A stretch of DNA of 44,799 nucleotides, taken from Opitutales bacterium. GTDB lineage: Bacteria; Verrucomicrobiota; Verrucomicrobiia; Opitutales; T3Sed10-336. The stretch spans positions 1-44,799 of the forward strand of contig JAFIGF010000048.1 of assembly GCA_020831535.1 (NCBI GenBank). The letters run 5' to 3'. The notes beneath the pieces were generated by a model that was given only the letters and a program-made list of their open reading frames with translations, was not told where the DNA came from and ran no database searches. Shown here piece after piece: positions 9,104 through 17,990 of the stretch (the first letter of the stretch is position 1; each line of letters begins with the position of its first letter). The translations under genes were made by a program, and so were the position numbers.

Positions 9104-9391
9104 AACGGAAATCAGTCGGTCAACGGACCAAAAGGAAACAAATCCTCTTTATTTCTAACCATCTCTATCCGTCTGGCGAACGAAAAAAGAAACTCCGGCA
9201 GGTCAACTACACTTATCGCGGAGCTCCTGCCGAATACGACTAAGGCGAGGAGGTTGGATTAAAAAATCACCAAAAAGAGTCCGGCGGACGAGGTGGAACT
9301 CGTCCCTCCAAGGAAGAGGTACACTTCTGAAGGATGATTGCGGCCGGAGGGATTCTAGCTCAGGCCAACGGCCAGGGATCATTTTGGCGTG
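9104..9391. other. Intergenic region between exbB-like gene and thiD
   Basis: A 288-bp gap downstream of the exbB-like gene and upstream of thiD, both on the minus strand. The thiD promoter should lie here. The only strong structure is the hairpin at 9286-9305. No open frame with family resemblance was seen. Confidence 0.5.
9286..9305. repeat. REP-like palindrome
   Basis: A 7-bp perfect stem GGACGAG / CTCGTCC closes on GTGGAA. It lies in non-coding DNA after the exbB-like stop and has the look of a dispersed short palindromic repeat. A terminator role for the minus-strand operon is less likely: it lies upstream of that strand's thiD and has no T tract. Confidence 0.45.
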
Positions 9392-10153
9392 TTAGGTTTC
9401 GGTGGGCTCTTCATCGGCGTAGGTGGGGAATTCGCCGGCGAGGCGGTCGATGAGGGTGGTGGCTTCCTGGGCGGTGGAGAGCATTTGGTTGTTGAGGCGG
9501 TTGCGGAGCACGAAGTAGGCGATCATGGCGGGGATGCCGATGATGAGGCCGGTGGCGGTGGTGACGAGGGCTTCGCCGATATCGCCGGCGAGGAGTTCGG
9601 GGCGGCCCATGCCGCCGCCGGCGATGGTTTGGAAGGCCTGGATCATACCGGAAACGGTGCCGAGGAGACCGATCATGGGGGCGACGGTGGCAACGACGTT
9701 GAGGTAGTTGATCCACTGGCCGACGTTGTTTTCCTCCTGTTCCAGGCATTCGGAAAGGGAGGTTTCGATGGCGCCTTTGTTGGCGTCTTCGAGATCGGGG
9801 CGAGCCTTGAGAAGGGCGATGCGTAGGCTACGGGTGAGAATGGCGGGTTTTTGATCGATCATCTCGGCGGCTTTGGGAAGATCGCGTTCCTCCAGAGCGA
9901 GGCCCAGACTTTCGAGAATTCCGGTGGGAATGAAGCGAGTCTTCTGGGTTTCGCGAATGGCGTAGAAGATTAAAAAGAACATGGCGAGGGAACAGAGTCC
10001 GAGGGGGATCATGAACCAACCTCCTTGCTGAATGAGCCCGAAGAGGGTGAGGGTGGTTTCCGGGGCAACGGTTTCTTCCTGAGCCCGAAGAAGGGTGGCC
10101 AGGGGAAACAGGCCAAAACTGAGAGTGAGGGTGATGAGGATGGATTTTTTCAT
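9392..10153 (-). CDS. exbB: MotA/TolQ/ExbB family proton-channel protein
   Basis: Inner-membrane proton-channel subunit of the ExbB/TolQ type, which with ExbD uses the proton motive force to drive TonB- or Tol-like energisers. The 253-aa protein has a signal peptide (1-24, ending LLRAQ), a membrane segment GGWFMIPLGLCSLAMFF (about 44-65), a cytoplasmic loop, and two C-terminal membrane segments (about 148-172 and 190-213) with the family motif NVVATVAPMIGLLGTVSGM and GEALVTTATGL. An extra signal peptide before the first helix is common in TPR-linked ExbB proteins. It is last in a four-gene operon and no ExbD follows, so the partner must be elsewhere. Confidence 0.9.
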   Translation of the reverse strand: MKKSILITLTLSFGLFPLATLLRAQEETVAPETTLTLFGLIQQGGWFMIPLGLCSLAMFFLIFYAIRETQKTRFIPTGILESLGLALEERDLPKAAEMIDQKPAILTRSLRIALLKARPDLEDANKGAIETSLSECLEQEENNVGQWINYLNVVATVAPMIGLLGTVSGMIQAFQTIAGGGMGRPELLAGDIGEALVTTATGLIIGIPAMIAYFVLRNRLNNQMLSTAQEATTLIDRLAGEFPTYADEEPTET

Positions 10154-10171
10154 GGTTCTTGGGAAAAAGTT

Positions 10172-10396
10172 TTAGCGCAGTAACCGGCGAACGGTTTCCA
10201 GGGGAAGGTTCAAGTCTTGTTCGGGAGATTGGTTGTTCTCGGTGGCGAGTTCTTCGACGGACTCTTCCTCTTCGCTTTCGTTGCGGGCGGCTTGTTTTTC
10301 TTGTTCGGCTTGCCAGGCGCGGAGTTTTTCGAGGGCCTGCTCGCGGAGAGCGTCGTAGGCTGATCCGGTCGGCCATTGGAGTCCGCGTTCTTCCAT
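10172..10396 (-). CDS. Small acidic hypothetical protein
   Basis: A 74-aa protein of unknown function, rich in Glu, Gln and Ala, with no signal peptide or membrane segment. Residues 15-50 are predicted by eye to be helical (ALREQALEKLRAWQAEQEKQ) and perhaps coiled coil, followed by an EEEES run and a C-terminal LPLETVRRLL segment. Its ATG immediately follows the stop codon of the upstream gene and its stop is 18 bp before the exbB-like start. This tight coupling, and codon use matching its neighbours, are the main reasons to believe it is real. A cytoplasmic role with the channel is only a guess. Confidence 0.6.
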   Translation of the reverse strand: MEERGLQWPTGSAYDALREQALEKLRAWQAEQEKQAARNESEEEESVEELATENNQSPEQDLNLPLETVRRLLR

Positions 10397-11194
10397 TTAG
10401 ACGAAAAGGGTGAGGACCTGGAAATCGTCTTCGATGGCGAGGGCGGCTTGCAGGGCTTGCGTGTAGATCTCGGGCAACCAGTCGGGAATGATTTGGTGGG
10501 AGAAGAGAATGGGTTGGAGGGCGAGCCAAAGGGCTTCCTCGTATTCGTGTTGGCCGAGGTGTTGGTGAACGAGGAGGTAATAGCCGAGCATGGAGTTGGC
10601 GTAGGGGCCGTTGCGGGCCACGTGCTCGAGTGCTTCTTCGCGGACGTATTCATGGTTGCCGCGTTGGAATTGGGCCAGAAGGATTTGTTCATCGAGTTGC
10701 TGGAGTTCGGCGGGGTCGTCGAGAAAGGGGCGAAGGGTTTCCACGGTGGCGATGGCCTCGTCGGGTTCTTCCAGGTGCAGCAGCAGGGAAACGAATTCGC
10801 GGAAGGGCCAAAGTTGCTCGTCGGTCAGCCAGGGCAAAAAGAGTTCCCGCTGGAGAGTGAGGGCCCGCAGGGCGCTCCGGGCTTCGGGGAAGTTTTCCGC
10901 CGCTAGAAGTTCTCCGGCCATTTCCTCGACTTCCGCCCCGGGAAAATGGATTTGTTGGATCCGGTCGAGGGCGATGAAGCGGGTGATCCCCCGGTCCTCG
11001 CGCAGCTCGATCCCTTGGTCGTCGATTCGCAGCAGGTGTCCGCGCCGACGATCCCCGTTATCGAGGAGAAACCAGTAGTCTCCCTGGAGCAAATCGTAGT
11101 AATTGGTGGATTCCGCAGAGGCTTGGGGAAGAGGATGGGCAAGTCCGGTCAGGAGAAGGGCGAGGATCGAAAATCTGGAAAGGAATCGGTTCAT
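10397..11194 (-). CDS. Secreted hypothetical protein of the TPR/ExbB operon
   Basis: A 265-aa exported protein of unknown function. Residues 1-27 form a signal peptide (FSILALLLTGLAHPLPQASA). A short beta-rich segment follows (about 33-75: YYDLLQGDYWFLLDNGDRRRGHLLRIDDQGIELR region), then helical repeats to the end that look like degenerate TPRs (pairs around EEPDEAIATVETL and GQHEYEEALWLAL). It is probably periplasmic. It lies 2 bp after the large TPR gene and directly before the small acidic gene, so it is likely a fixed part of this envelope operon. Confidence 0.65.
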   Translation of the reverse strand: MNRFLSRFSILALLLTGLAHPLPQASAESTNYYDLLQGDYWFLLDNGDRRRGHLLRIDDQGIELREDRGITRFIALDRIQQIHFPGAEVEEMAGELLAAENFPEARSALRALTLQRELFLPWLTDEQLWPFREFVSLLLHLEEPDEAIATVETLRPFLDDPAELQQLDEQILLAQFQRGNHEYVREEALEHVARNGPYANSMLGYYLLVHQHLGQHEYEEALWLALQPILFSHQIIPDWLPEIYTQALQAALAIEDDFQVLTLFV

Positions 11195-11196
11195 GC

Positions 11197-14163
11197 CTAC
11201 AGACTATCGGAAGGTTTCCGGGTGAGTTCGGGGTGCTTTTCCAGCAGATGGGTCCGCGCTTCCCTGGCGGTGGCCAGGGCCTCGGGATAGTCGAGCCCCA
11301 GTTCGATAAATTCCTCGTAGGTACGGTAGGCGGCCTTGGGGTCGCCGAGTTCGATAAAGAGGGCCGCGCTGCGGAGGTAGGCGGGCACGAGCAGGTTTTC
11401 CTGGGCCCGGTAGAGGGTATAGACTCTTTGATAATAGGCGATGGCTTCCTTGGGTTGGCGGAGAAGTTCATGGGCCTGTCCCAGACCGACAAGGGCCCGG
11501 GCGTGGGGGCGTCCGCGGGCTTCGCGGTCGCGGAGAAGTTCCTCGAACTCGGCGATGGCGGCTTGGGGACGATCCAGCTTGAGGTAGGTTTCGCCGAGAG
11601 CGGCAAAGGTTTGGTGGGCGAGAGGGTGGAAAGGGGTTTGGGAGGCAAAATCCTCAAAGTATTCGAGGGCTTGGCGGTAATCCTCTTGCCGAAAGGCGTC
11701 CTGGCCGAGATGGTAAAAGGCCACGGCCCGGTCGAGGGACTTGGGGAAGGCGGAAAGGATTTTTTCGAAGCATTCGCGGGCTCCCGGCAAACCGTTCTCC
11801 TGGAGGGCTTCGCCGAGGGAGGCGAGGGCGGTGGCGTCGAGTTGATCGAGGGGGGCGAAGTCGGAGATTTGGAAAAGCACTTGCAAGCGGCGGGCGGAGC
11901 GGTTTTGGGCGGCAAGGCGATTGGCTTTTTCCACGCTCAGGCGGGCAAACCACGTCCAGTTCTCCTCTTGGCGCGCTTCGGCTCGGGCTTCGCGAAGCCA
12001 GTCGTCAAAAGTCTCCGAGCGCACAAACTGGTCGCGTAAGTGCCGGGCCTGCCGGACGAGGGCGAGGGGTGGTTCGCTTTCCTCCGAGAATTTGGCGAGG
12101 GCGGTATGGAGGGTTTGGTCGCGGAGGGTGAGATTTTCCTGTCGGAGGGTGCGGTGGAGGCGTTCGAGGGCGGTGAGGAGGGAGGCGATTTCCCCGGCCT
12201 CGCGATCGTTTCCGTAGAGTGAGATGGTGGCGATATAGAGGGCGAGGGCTTCCTCCGGTTTTTCCAAGCGCAGGAGGGCCCAACCGGTCCAATAGAGGGC
12301 TTCGCTGATGCGGGCGCGATGGGGGGCATCGGTGCGGGTGAGGTAGTGTTCGAAGTGCTTGGCCATTTCCTCCAGATCTTCGGTGGCCCGGAGGATTTTG
12401 CCGATCTGGAAGGTGGCGTACACGAATTCCGAACCGGCGGCGGGAGGGATGGAGCGGAAGGTGGCGAGGGCGCGGTTGAGTTCGCCCAACCCCATGCGGA
12501 CATCGCCTTCGAGGACCCGGGCTTCCCAGGTCCGGGGGTGGCGTTCGAAGCGCGACAGAAATTGGTCCAGCAGGCGAAGGGCCTGATCGTGGTCCTCCAT
12601 GGCATAGTGGGTGGCGGCGCGGCGGTACAGGATTTCCGGGTAAATGGGGTGGTTGCGGTAGGTGCGGGCCATGGTTTCGAATTCTTCCAGGGCGTCTTCG
12701 TAGCGGCGGTCAAAGAAGAGGGAGAGGGCATGCCAAAAAGCCGAGGAAACGGTGATGGCGCTTTGGGAAAACTCATCCCGGGCGCGGCGGAAGTCTTGGC
12801 GGGCGGGGGAGAAGTCGTCGTCCATGACGAGATGGTAGCCCCGGGTGAAGAGCCATCGCTGGGCCAAAGGGTGATCGGGGAAGAGTTCGATCAGATCGGA
12901 GAGAACCTCATTGGCTTCTTCGAAGCGGCGCGCCTCGGCGTGGGTTTGGGCGATCAGGGTAAAGGCCTGGGGGGCCAATTCGGAATCGGGGTAGCGTTGG
13001 ACAAAATTGCGGGCGATGGTGAGGGCTTCGTCGGTAAGTTCCAGCGCGTTGGCGGTAACGATCCATCGATAGTGGCCTTGTTCCCGGAGCTCGGTGGGAA
13101 AGTTTTCCTCCAGCGCAATGGCCTCCAGCAGGAGCCAGGCTTCGCGGTAGCGGCTTTCCCGCAAAAAGGCTTGGGCCCGCAGGAGTTGGAGGTGGCCGGT
13201 GTAGTCCTCCCCGTCCTGGAGACCGGCGAGTTGGTTGGCGATTTGCCGTTCCAGCGTCTCGTAAAAGCGGATGGCCTGGGGGGGCAACCCGGCGGCGGGG
13301 GGGTCGGTGATTTCGCGCAGCTTGGCCAGTCGTTTTTCCTGTTCCCGCTGAAGGATGGCATGCGGGGGGACCATGAGGAAAAGGGTCAGGGCCTGGGCGC
13401 TTTTACCGTCTTGCAAGGTTTTCTCGCCGAGTTGGAGGGCGGCCATGGCGAGGCTGATGAGGTCGGGAATGTTTTCGAGATCCCAGTCGCTTTCGGTGAG
13501 AATGGTGAGGGCGGTTTCGGTCTGGCCTTGTTGAAGGGAACGGTGGAGGGCTTGGAGGCGCGCCTGCTCCCGCAGTTCGGGCCGGGCCTCGGAGTCGGCG
13601 AAGCGGCGAAGGGTGGAGATGGCTTCGTCGGGGCGGTTCAGGGTAAAGAGCAATTCGGCGACCTGAAGGGTGGCCAGGGCCCCTTCGAGGCGCTCCGGAT
13701 AATGGCGGGCATACTGACCGAAGGCTTGCAGGGCGGCTTCGTTGCGGTCCAGTTGCCGGAGGACGGAGGCGTATTGGAAGAGAACGAAGGCGTTGGGTTT
13801 GGGGTCGTCGGAGAAGAGTTTCAGGTACTTCTTGAAAACCTGTCGGGCCTGATCGTGGTTTCCGGCCTGCCCGAGGGAGAAACCCTGTAGTGGGAGGATG
13901 CGGCGAAGAAAGTCCGGTTCCTGAAATTCGTCGCGTTGGCCAAAATCTCTTTCCAATTGGGCGAAGGCTTCCACCGCAGCGGTGAAATCGTTACCGCGAA
14001 AGGCTTCGATGGCTTCCTGGAGGACCTCGTCCATGGTTTGCCGCAGGATATTCTGACCATGGGCTCCAGTGGGCCACGCGCAGAGGGTTGCCCATACCGC
14101 AAGAAGTATTACCAGGCGAAGAACTTGGCGAAGCGGAAGGAAACTGAGAGGGTTTTTCGACAC
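11197..14163 (-). CDS. Large periplasmic TPR-repeat protein
   Basis: A 988-aa protein with an N-terminal signal peptide (about 1-36, ending TGAHGQ) followed almost entirely by tetratricopeptide repeats. Repeat signatures such as FRGNDFTAAVEAFAQLERDF, ALEEFETMARTYRNHP, ALEYFEDFASQTPFHPLA and AIAEFEELLRDREARG recur from residue about 50 to 970. TPR arrays form protein-binding superhelices; large exported ones encoded beside ExbB are typical of Verrucomicrobiota and Planctomycetota and may scaffold an energised envelope complex. This is the first gene of the operon and is GC-richer, with more C-ending codons, than the genes from 27 to 38 kb. The binding partner is unknown. Confidence 0.85.
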   Translation of the reverse strand: MSKNPLSFLPLRQVLRLVILLAVWATLCAWPTGAHGQNILRQTMDEVLQEAIEAFRGNDFTAAVEAFAQLERDFGQRDEFQEPDFLRRILPLQGFSLGQAGNHDQARQVFKKYLKLFSDDPKPNAFVLFQYASVLRQLDRNEAALQAFGQYARHYPERLEGALATLQVAELLFTLNRPDEAISTLRRFADSEARPELREQARLQALHRSLQQGQTETALTILTESDWDLENIPDLISLAMAALQLGEKTLQDGKSAQALTLFLMVPPHAILQREQEKRLAKLREITDPPAAGLPPQAIRFYETLERQIANQLAGLQDGEDYTGHLQLLRAQAFLRESRYREAWLLLEAIALEENFPTELREQGHYRWIVTANALELTDEALTIARNFVQRYPDSELAPQAFTLIAQTHAEARRFEEANEVLSDLIELFPDHPLAQRWLFTRGYHLVMDDDFSPARQDFRRARDEFSQSAITVSSAFWHALSLFFDRRYEDALEEFETMARTYRNHPIYPEILYRRAATHYAMEDHDQALRLLDQFLSRFERHPRTWEARVLEGDVRMGLGELNRALATFRSIPPAAGSEFVYATFQIGKILRATEDLEEMAKHFEHYLTRTDAPHRARISEALYWTGWALLRLEKPEEALALYIATISLYGNDREAGEIASLLTALERLHRTLRQENLTLRDQTLHTALAKFSEESEPPLALVRQARHLRDQFVRSETFDDWLREARAEARQEENWTWFARLSVEKANRLAAQNRSARRLQVLFQISDFAPLDQLDATALASLGEALQENGLPGARECFEKILSAFPKSLDRAVAFYHLGQDAFRQEDYRQALEYFEDFASQTPFHPLAHQTFAALGETYLKLDRPQAAIAEFEELLRDREARGRPHARALVGLGQAHELLRQPKEAIAYYQRVYTLYRAQENLLVPAYLRSAALFIELGDPKAAYRTYEEFIELGLDYPEALATAREARTHLLEKHPELTRKPSDSL

Positions 14164-14406
14164 TACCCTGCATTTCCAAGCAAATTTCCGGCCAAGGCAA
14201 AGGCTGAATGGTGGAAAAGGTTACAGGCGGGAAAAATTTCTTGAAAAGAGAGAAGAGGGAGGAGGGGGAATTAAGGTCGGAGACAGCGTAGCAATTAAGA
14301 ATTCAAAAAGGGCAGAATAGACTTCGTCTTGGACTTTCCTGTCTTGCCCTTGTCGGTGGCTCTTTTTATGGATTGATTCATTCACTCGGATCCTGACATT
14401 TTTTGG
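14164..14406. promoter_or_regulatory. Divergent region between TPR operon and recD
   Basis: A 243-bp gap holding promoters for both directions. It contains a hairpin with outer stem AAGGGCA / TGCCCTT (14308-14314 with 14345-14351) enclosing a small AGAC-TTC-GTCT hairpin at about 14319-14329, which could lie in the recD leader. No promoter could be assigned with confidence. Confidence 0.35.
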
Positions 14407-15999
14407 TTGCAAGATCGCTGGAATCTCCCCGCTGAAGCGGTTTCGGCGATGGAGAGTCTTTTGCAGGCTCAAGCGGAGGGGAGTACGGCGTGTCGCCTTT
14501 CCCGGCCTCCGGAGAATTGGGGGGATGCGGCCGCGGGTCCGGAGGATTCCCGGCAGACGCCGCTGGTTTTACTTCCTCGGGAAGATGGTCTTTGGGTGCA
14601 AGCGCGCAAAACCTTTCTCGCCGAGGCGGAGATTCGGGAGATTCTGGCCGGCTATGCCAAGACTTCAGTCGACCCTGATCCGGCTTTGCTAAGCAAAGTG
14701 CGGGAGATTTTTCCCGAATCCGGGGAAGAGGCTAGTGATCAGTTGCGGGCGGCCGAGTCGGTTTTGCGGCGAAAGCTAACCCTTCTTACCGGAGGACCGG
14801 GAACGGGAAAAACCTATACCCTGGCGCGGCTTTTGGCCTTGCTTTGCGGTGCGGTCTGTCCCGCTGAGCGTATGGCGGTAGCGGCGCCCACCGGAAAAGC
14901 CGCTGATCGTTTACGGGAAGCGCTTCACCAGGCTATCCCGGATCTTGTCGGTGGGGAAGAGGACGAGCAAAAGGCGCTCTTTTCGGTGGCTGATCGTTCG
15001 CAAACGCTTCACCGTCTAATCCGCTACAATCCGGGCCGGGGGGAGTCGCCCTATGGGCCGCAAAACCCTTTGCCCTTTGATCTGGTCGTTGTGGATGAGG
15101 CCTCCATGGTGGATTTACCGATGTGGCACACTCTGCTCCGGGCCCTGCCGAAGACGACCTGTCTGGTGTTCGTGGGGGATCCTCTGCAACTCGAAAGTGT
15201 GGGGCAGGGAAATGTTTTTGCGGCGATGGTGGCGCGGGCGGAAGCCGGAGAGGCTTTGGCCGGGTGCCGGGTTCACCTGCAAAAATCCTGGCGTTTCCGT
15301 GATCAGCCGGACATTGCCCGTCTTGCCTCGATGCTGGAACATGGGGATACGCGGGAAATTGCCGCTCTTCGGCAGGAAGTGGCTGGGGGCGAGGCCGAAC
15401 GTGGTTTGGGCTGGACGGCTACGGAGGAGGGTCCGGAAACGCCCGCGGATTTGCCCGGGGCGATTCGCGGAGCCTTGGGCGAGATCGCCTTTGCGCAAAG
15501 TCCCGAGGCGGCCTTAGCGGCGGTTGATAAAATCTGTTTACTCTTTCCGCAGCGTCGTTTCCGGGAGGGGGCACTGGCCTTTTCCGAAAAAATCCAAGCA
15601 GAGTTTTCCGGTCAAAAGGGCTTTGCCGCCTATCCCATTATTGTGAACCGAAATGACTATACCCGGAACTTGCGTAATGGACAGGTAGGGATTGTTTGGT
15701 CGTCAGCCAAAGGGGATCGGAAAGTGTGGTTTCGTGACGGGGAGGGTGGTTTGCGCTCCCTGAGCCCAGCGGCCTTGCCAGACTTTAGTTTGGCTTGGGC
15801 GCTCACCGTGCATCGGGCGCAGGGGAGTGAGTATGAACAGGTGCTGGTCGTTCTGCCCCGGCAGGAAAGCCCCTTGTCCACACGTTCACTGGTCTATACC
15901 GCCATTACCCGGGCCCGGCGGAGAGTCTGGCTCCACGGCCCTGAGGAAGCTCTTTTGACGGCCTGCAAAACTTCCTCACGGCGACAGTCGTTGTTGTGA
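14407..15999 (+). CDS. recD: RecD-type helicase (exodeoxyribonuclease V alpha subunit)
   Basis: Superfamily 1B 5'-3' DNA helicase (530 aa; E. coli RecD 608), normally the fast motor of RecBCD in double-strand-break repair. Seen: Walker A GGPGTGKTYTL (129-139), motif Ia-like AAPTGKAADRL, Walker B VVVDEASMVDLPM, motif III FVGDPLQLESVGQG, an SWRF segment, and a C-terminal UvrD_C_2-like WALTVHRAQGSEYEQVLVVLP with YTAITRARRRVWL. The N-terminal RecC-binding part is short. The only in-frame start is TTG 14407. Upstream the frame stays coherent (FIHSDPDIFW) back to a TGA at 14374 that directly follows ATG-GAT at 14368. recB and recC are not adjacent. It is too short for RecD2. Confidence 0.85.
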   Translation: MQDRWNLPAEAVSAMESLLQAQAEGSTACRLSRPPENWGDAAAGPEDSRQTPLVLLPREDGLWVQARKTFLAEAEIREILAGYAKTSVDPDPALLSKVREIFPESGEEASDQLRAAESVLRRKLTLLTGGPGTGKTYTLARLLALLCGAVCPAERMAVAAPTGKAADRLREALHQAIPDLVGGEEDEQKALFSVADRSQTLHRLIRYNPGRGESPYGPQNPLPFDLVVVDEASMVDLPMWHTLLRALPKTTCLVFVGDPLQLESVGQGNVFAAMVARAEAGEALAGCRVHLQKSWRFRDQPDIARLASMLEHGDTREIAALRQEVAGGEAERGLGWTATEEGPETPADLPGAIRGALGEIAFAQSPEAALAAVDKICLLFPQRRFREGALAFSEKIQAEFSGQKGFAAYPIIVNRNDYTRNLRNGQVGIVWSSAKGDRKVWFRDGEGGLRSLSPAALPDFSLAWALTVHRAQGSEYEQVLVVLPRQESPLSTRSLVYTAITRARRRVWLHGPEEALLTACKTSSRRQSLL

Positions 16000-16001
16000 T
16001 T

Positions 16002-16019
16002 CTGCGGGAAACCCCGCAG
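16002..16019 (+). terminator. Hairpin after recD
   Basis: A perfect 7-bp GC-rich stem CTGCGGG / CCCGCAG with loop AAAC starts 3 bases after the recD stop. There is no T tract, so it is terminator-like rather than a clear intrinsic terminator. A second small hairpin, GTCCGG-GTG-CCGGAC, lies at 16058-16072 in the same gap. Confidence 0.45.
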
Positions 16020-16165
16020 TCGGCTGCGGCTGGAGAGATCGGAGAAAGCGAAAGGGAGTCCGGGTGCCGGACGGTAATGAGAGGAGCGAAATATCCGGAG
16101 ATGATGTGACGTTCTCGGGGTGAATCAAGCTTGACCCTGAAAGCGGCAGGGAAAAAGCTCACGGG

Positions 16166-17890
16166 ATGAAGGTATCGCAGGCGCAGGATTTACGGGTGGA
16201 GCCCTTTTCGCGGCGGGGAAGCTATTTGAGTATCCGGAGGATGGATGCGAAGAGCTTTCAGCATGAAGACCGAAACGGGGTTTTTATCCGGCAATGTCAT
16301 GGGACCCGGTTTTGGGATCCCCTGGTGGCGGGAATTACGGTTGACGGAACCGTTCCGGAAAGCGCCTGGACGGTTGATTGTTTGCGCCTGTATCCGGCTG
16401 GGAAAAAGGAGTCGGCGGCTTATGTGGAAATTGTCTTTGACGGGCTGAAAGCCTTGCGGTTTCGCGGGCAGGGATGTTCTTTGGGGCTTGAATTTCCCAC
16501 GGTTGGGTTTTCCTCCATGTATCCCTCTCCGCATGGGGGCTGGGAGGTAAATGCCCGGGCGAATCGGGCCAAAATCCAGCTGAGCGGCCTGCGGGGAGAA
16601 TTGTCGGCGCAAACCGATTGGCTGGGGGAGGAGAGTTCGGTTATGAAAATTCAGATGGTCGCCGGGCCCAAGGAAGGTGATTTTGAGTTAGGCTTCGATT
16701 TTTATCACAGCACCTGGATTCCGCGAGCCTTTCGTCCCTGGGCTGATCTGCGCCAGGAAGTTGACAAAGAGTTTCAGGAATTTCTCGCGGCCTTTCCCCC
16801 GGTGGAGAGCGACTGGGAAGAGTCCCGCAACCGCGCCGCCTATGTCAATTGGTCGGCGGTGGTGGCTCCGCATGGTCACTTTCGCCGGGAGGCCATGTTG
16901 ATGAGCAAGGTCTTTATGAGCAATGTCTGGAGTTGGGACCATGCTTTCAATGCGATGGCCCACTTCGAGTCCCACCCTCAGCTGGCCTGGGATCAAATGC
17001 TTTTGCAGGCGGATCGTCAGAATGAACACGGGGCTTTCCCTGATGCCCAGAACGATGTGCACGAGCACTTTAATCATTGCAAACCACCGATTCACGGATG
17101 GGCGGTTTCCAGGATGCGCCGGAGGCGTCCGGAGTTTTTCACGGAGGCGCGTATTCGGGAAACTCTGGCGTGGTTGGCCCCCTGGTGCCGTTGGTGGTTG
17201 AATCACCGGCTCTGGAAGGCAAGGGGCCTTCCGTATTATTTGCATGGCAATGACAGTGGCTGGGACAACAGTACGTTCTTCCGACGTGGGGTTCCCTTAC
17301 TGGGACCGGATCTGCCGCCCTTTCTGATTTTGCAATGCCGGGAACTGGCGCGTTTGCACGAGCTTCTGAACGAACCGGTTGATGCGGCTTGGTGGAACCA
17401 GGAAGCCGATGCGTTGAAGGACAAATTGTTGCAGCATCTTTGGGATGGTGAGCGTTTTATCGCCTTGCGTATGCCGGAAGGGGAGGAGATGCGGGAAGAC
17501 ACCCTGATCGAAACCATGCCTCTGGTCTTGGGCGAGGAACTCCCCGCGGAGATTCGAAAAAAGGTGGTTGGCCGTTTGCGCCGTTATCTGACTGAGCACG
17601 GATTGGCGACGGAGTATCCGGAGAGTGAATACTACCGTTCCTCCGGGTACTGGCGGGGGCCGATTTGGGCTCCCTCGACTATGCTCCTTATCGATGGTCT
17701 GGCGCGTGGTGGTGAAAGGACGCTCGCGGAGGAAATCAAAAAACGATTCTTGAATTTATGCCGGCGGGAAGGCTTTGCCGAAAACTACGATGCCCTGGAG
17801 GGAAAAGCTCTTTGCGACCCGGCCTATACTTGGACCGCCAGTGTCTTTTTGGACCTCTTGCACGGGGATTTAGGGCAAGTATGGGGTTAA
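16166..17890 (+). CDS. GH63-like glycoside hydrolase (mannosylglycerate hydrolase/YgjK type)
   Basis: Predicted cytoplasmic alpha-glycosidase (574 aa, no signal peptide) with an N-terminal beta-sandwich-like region (1 to about 200) and an (alpha/alpha)6 barrel (about 210-570). Family 63 landmarks: NVWSWDHAFNAMAHF, QNEHGAFPD, GNDSGWDNS (361-369; Asp367 is the likely general acid), YWRGPIWAPSTMLLIDGL, and GFAENYDALEG with Glu539 as likely general base, then the closing YTWTASVFL. In characterised relatives this group hydrolyses mannosyl- or glucosylglycerate or small alpha-glucosides, so a compatible-solute or disaccharide substrate is plausible. The start codon lacks a clear ribosome-binding site. 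The gene is separated from recD by hairpins and may be its own unit. Confidence 0.75.
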   Translation: MKVSQAQDLRVEPFSRRGSYLSIRRMDAKSFQHEDRNGVFIRQCHGTRFWDPLVAGITVDGTVPESAWTVDCLRLYPAGKKESAAYVEIVFDGLKALRFRGQGCSLGLEFPTVGFSSMYPSPHGGWEVNARANRAKIQLSGLRGELSAQTDWLGEESSVMKIQMVAGPKEGDFELGFDFYHSTWIPRAFRPWADLRQEVDKEFQEFLAAFPPVESDWEESRNRAAYVNWSAVVAPHGHFRREAMLMSKVFMSNVWSWDHAFNAMAHFESHPQLAWDQMLLQADRQNEHGAFPDAQNDVHEHFNHCKPPIHGWAVSRMRRRRPEFFTEARIRETLAWLAPWCRWWLNHRLWKARGLPYYLHGNDSGWDNSTFFRRGVPLLGPDLPPFLILQCRELARLHELLNEPVDAAWWNQEADALKDKLLQHLWDGERFIALRMPEGEEMREDTLIETMPLVLGEELPAEIRKKVVGRLRRYLTEHGLATEYPESEYYRSSGYWRGPIWAPSTMLLIDGLARGGERTLAEEIKKRFLNLCRREGFAENYDALEGKALCDPAYTWTASVFLDLLHGDLGQVWG

Positions 17891-17918
17891 AGTGAAAAAC
17901 TTTGTGTAGATTTTTGCG

Positions 17919-17946
17919 TTTACAAAGAATGATAATGATTTAGACT
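17919..17946 (+). promoter_or_regulatory. Candidate promoter with Fur-box-like spacer
   Basis: A TTTACA (-35-like, 17919-17924) is followed after 16 bases by TAGACT (-10-like, 17941-17946). The spacer contains AATGATAATGATT (17928-17940), which matches 12 of 13 bases of the core AATGATAATCATT of the E. coli-type Fur box. An iron-Fur repressor would sit between the promoter elements of the TonB-like gene that starts at 17991. The outer bases of the 19-bp box match poorly. Confidence 0.4.
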
Positions 17947-17990
17947 ACTTTTTTCGTTACCAAGTTATTCTTTTGAGCCCCGAAAATAGT

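Noticed and set aside
9104..9391. Possible TPP riboswitch before thiD
   Set aside because: The conserved CUGAGA and ACCUGAUCUGG-type blocks are not present on the minus strand.
12319..13890. 523-codon plus-strand open frame opposite the TPR gene
   Set aside because: Low-complexity Gly/Val/Glu product that mirrors the GC-rich TPR codons; the minus strand has a signal peptide and clear TPRs.
17973..17990. TTG start 18 bases before the chosen start of the TonB-like gene
   Set aside because: ATG 17991 gives a normal short N-region before the membrane helix; the TTG adds six residues without support.
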